A stretch of 64,000 nucleotides of DNA from JACJYM01 sp965230495 (GTDB lineage: Bacteria; Bacteroidota; Bacteroidia; Chitinophagales; Saprospiraceae). Shown here in pieces: positions 61,955 to 64,000 of this stretch; within the stretch, counting starts at the first letter, position 1; every line of letters begins with the position of its first letter. The notes beneath the pieces are model-generated. The model was not told the origin of the DNA. It saw only the letters and a list, made by a program, of their open reading frames with translations, and ran no database searches. The DNA is taken from NCBI GenBank assembly GCA_965230495.1, contig OZ246004.1:1364001-1428000 (forward strand). Reading direction: 5' to 3'. The position numbers were made by a program, and so were the translations under genes.

Positions 61955-63337
61955 ATGAGAGTTGTACTTTTTTGTATTATGTTTTTACCTTTTATCTCCT
62001 TGTCTCAGGTGCAAGAAGGTGTATTATTAGATCACTGGAAAAATGACGATATTCCAGGTAGTGCCGCCTATGACAATGCGTACAACGAAGTTTGGGGCTT
62101 CGTAATAAATGGAAGAGAATATGGGGTGATGGGTTCTACTTTGGGAACACATTTCTTTGATGTAACGAATGCATCTGCGATTGAAGAAGTTGATTTTGTT
62201 GAAGGAGGAACAACGGGCCCCGTCATCATACATAGAGACTACCACGATTATAAAGGTTTTTTATATGCTGTTAGCGATGAAGGTAGTAACTCTACTTTAC
62301 AAATTATTGACTTAACTACATTACCAGATTCGGTATCCGTTGTTTATGACAGTAATATATTAATAAAAAGAGCTCATAATATTTTTATAGATTCAAGCAG
62401 GGCTAAGCTATATGCCATGGCTACTGCTCATGATAACACGTACTCTGCACTTAGAGTATTTTCCTTGGAAGATCCAATAAATCCATCACTAATTCAAGGC
62501 TTTGGCTCTAATATAGGAGGAGAATTTGTTGGTCATGTCCATGACGGTTTTGTAGCTCAGGATACCGCATATCTAAATTGTGGACCTGATGGTTTGCTAA
62601 TAGTAGATTTTACAAATACGGAAGAACCAGCTTTATTAAATGACTTGGAGACTTGGGAATATTCTCAATCTGGTTATAATCACTCAGGATGGCCTTCTGA
62701 AGGTGGTAAGTTCTATTATATGGCGGACGAAAACTGGGATAAGGATATGAAGGTCTTAGATATGAGTAATTTTCCGGAAATAAATGTGGCAGGCTTTTTT
62801 GATGCGGATAATGAGGATAGTTATTCTATTCCTCATAATCAGATTGTACATGAGGACTACTTGTATGTCTCCCATTATTTTGATGGTTTGCAGGTTTATG
62901 ATATTTCCAATCCACTAACACCAGTGAGAGTAATGTATTATCCAACGTCTAATTTGGCTCCAATAAAAGATTACAAAGGAGCATGGGGCGTATTTCCATT
63001 CCTTCCATCGGGCAATATTTTAGTCTCAGATATGCAAGAAGGCTTTTTCGTTATTGAAAAATTTAAGCCTATTTCCCATATTAATGATGATGATCTTATT
63101 GAAATTGAGATTACTCCTAATCCAGTTTCCAATATATTTAGAATTAACTATAGTGACAATCTAAACATATCAGAAATCGAACTTTTAGATATGGAGGGAA
63201 AAAACGTACAAAGATGGTCAAATCAAAATTTCACCGATGATTTGAAACTGGATAAAAAAGTTGCGAATGGAACTTATTTTCTAAAAATCGATTCCCAAAA
63301 CGGTAGCGTTATTAAGAAAATATCCGTTATCCAATAG
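61955..63337 (+). CDS. Choice-of-anchor B family protein with T9SS type A domain
   Basis: A 460-residue secreted protein with signal peptide MRVVLFCIMFLPFISLSQ. Beta-propeller-like repeats match the choice-of-anchor B family (EVWGFVINGREYGVMGSTLGTHFFDV; HRDYHDYKGFLYAVSDEG; DGLLIVDFTNTEEP). The end is a T9SS type A sorting domain (EITPNPVSNIFRINYS ... GTYFLKI). The family is cell-surface; role unknown. Confidence 0.92.
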   Translation: MRVVLFCIMFLPFISLSQVQEGVLLDHWKNDDIPGSAAYDNAYNEVWGFVINGREYGVMGSTLGTHFFDVTNASAIEEVDFVEGGTTGPVIIHRDYHDYKGFLYAVSDEGSNSTLQIIDLTTLPDSVSVVYDSNILIKRAHNIFIDSSRAKLYAMATAHDNTYSALRVFSLEDPINPSLIQGFGSNIGGEFVGHVHDGFVAQDTAYLNCGPDGLLIVDFTNTEEPALLNDLETWEYSQSGYNHSGWPSEGGKFYYMADENWDKDMKVLDMSNFPEINVAGFFDADNEDSYSIPHNQIVHEDYLYVSHYFDGLQVYDISNPLTPVRVMYYPTSNLAPIKDYKGAWGVFPFLPSGNILVSDMQEGFFVIEKFKPISHINDDDLIEIEITPNPVSNIFRINYSDNLNISEIELLDMEGKNVQRWSNQNFTDDLKLDKKVANGTYFLKIDSQNGSVIKKISVIQ

Positions 63338-63396
63338 TGATTAATTGATCTATATTAAGATTCAATCTGATATTCAATCGTTAATAATGTGAAAAT

Positions 63397-64000
63397 TTGA
63401 AGTACTGTTATTTAATCTTTTTTACTCTTTTTACTCTTTTAGGATTTGGACAAGATCAAAAATTTCTGGACTCTATCCAGAATCAAAACAAGTGGTTACT
63501 CGCAGAGTTCAACGAAGAATATAAAGAGCCTATATATTACTATTTTTTAGATGATGTTGATGAAAATCATATAGTATCCGATACGAGCCTAAATGATTTT
63601 CATATATACGATCCTATAAGACTGGCTACCCCAGAATGGGTAAATACTGGCAATGGAGGTTCGGTATCTTACCCCCTATCATACATTTACGATCATACTA
63701 CAAGATTTGACCACGGTTTTCATTCTTATAAATTGTATAATCATACATTGGATAACTATAAATTTTATCGTGCTGAAAAGTCTTATAGTGATTTGTTCTT
63801 TTCACCACTAGCTGGACAAGAAAATTTTATCGCTAGGGCAAAATACGCTCAGCCCTTTAAAGACAATATAAATCTTAGTGTTGACTATCAACGTCTTCTT
63901 TACAATGGGTTTTATCAAAATCAAATGACTAAAACCACAAATTTTGGAGCAAGTCTTAGTTATGATAGTCAAGAAGGTAAATTTGGTTTCATTCTCACCC
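63397..64000 (+). CDS. Putative porin-like outer-membrane protein, 3' end outside window
   Basis: An open frame from a TTG at 63397, closed upstream by TAA (63385), encodes a signal peptide (KYCYLIFFTLFTLLGFGQ) followed by an amphipathic sequence (PIYYYFLDDVDENHIV, ARAKYAQPFKDNINLSVDYQRL, TTNFGASLSYDSQEGKFGFIL) running to the right edge. No in-frame ATG precedes the signal, so TTG is the start. The barrel-like strands and 'PL.GQENF' stretch match the large putative porin family of Bacteroidota. About 201 residues visible. Confidence 0.75.
   Translation, partial: MKYCYLIFFTLFTLLGFGQDQKFLDSIQNQNKWLLAEFNEEYKEPIYYYFLDDVDENHIVSDTSLNDFHIYDPIRLATPEWVNTGNGGSVSYPLSYIYDHTTRFDHGFHSYKLYNHTLDNYKFYRAEKSYSDLFFSPLAGQENFIARAKYAQPFKDNINLSVDYQRLLYNGFYQNQMTKTTNFGASLSYDSQEGKFGFILT

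Noticed and set aside
1..64000. tRNA, rRNA, prophage or insertion sequence
   Set aside because: I looked in the intergenic stretches and found no cloverleaf-like, rRNA-like, transposase or integrase sequence, though small RNAs cannot be excluded by eye.

Overview
The window is about 64 kb of low-GC (roughly one third G+C by eye) bacterial chromosome from a member of the Bacteroidota. The evidence is the set of type IX secretion (T9SS) signatures: PorP/SprF, gliding-motility-type CHU_C ends and several 'PNP' type A sorting domains. Bacteroidota-style promoters (TAnnTTTG -7 boxes) and a GH3-family protein support this. The mix of choice-of-anchor B, MopE-motif, DUF1800/DUF1501 and giant Ig-repeat proteins fits a marine Saprospiria-like organism; that finer placement is inference. 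I see no phage, insertion sequence, CRISPR array, tRNA or rRNA.

Layout. 1-8.7 kb: a sodium:solute symporter cut by the left edge, an M48 lipoprotein protease, pssA, then a leftward operon (membrane protein, tesB-like thioesterase, GH3 protein, small protein, recO), and a TetR regulator. 8.7-11.4 kb: a 37-codon ORF whose stop lies inside a terminator stem, a WbqC-like protein and a dynamin-like GTPase. 11.4-14.1 kb: a leftward cluster of lipoprotein, membrane protein, NarX-type kinase and NarL-type regulator. 14.2-17.7 kb: on the other side of that cluster's promoter, a 76-aa protein and two large paralogous proteins of unrecognised family. 17.7-23.6 kb: acyl-CoA reductase, RluA-type pseudouridine synthase, an outer-membrane protein, a Cys/Met-metabolism PLP enzyme, an NrtR-like Nudix regulator, rlmH and a rhomboid protease.

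23.6-37.5 kb: a 1799-aa secreted Ig-repeat adhesin, a MacB/FtsX-type permease, engB, an outer-membrane protein, a secreted endonuclease/phosphatase-family protein with MopE motifs, an SDR, a BioD-like/DRTGG protein and a DMT exporter. 37.5-43.1 kb: a tight DUF4956 - CotH-kinase/beta-helix - VTC-domain operon facing a PqiA-like protein. 43.2-45.9 kb: a perR-like fur-family gene and katG behind a promoter with two tandem candidate operators. 46-51 kb: a DUF1800/DUF1501/discoidin-like secreted module, a hypothetical gene and an orphan T9SS sorting domain. 51-64 kb: thyA, ornithine aminotransferase, an ECF sigma/anti-sigma pair, trxB, class II aldolase, a DnaQ-GIY-YIG fusion, RDD protein, NlpC/P60 peptidase, PorP/SprF, lipoprotein MsrA, fabI, a choice-of-anchor B protein, and a TTG-started putative porin cut by the right edge.

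The stretches most worth following are the DUF4956-CotH-VTC operon, the paralogous pair with its divergent two-component cluster, and the PerR/KatG control region. Most of the rest is housekeeping and secreted-protein content normal for the phylum.
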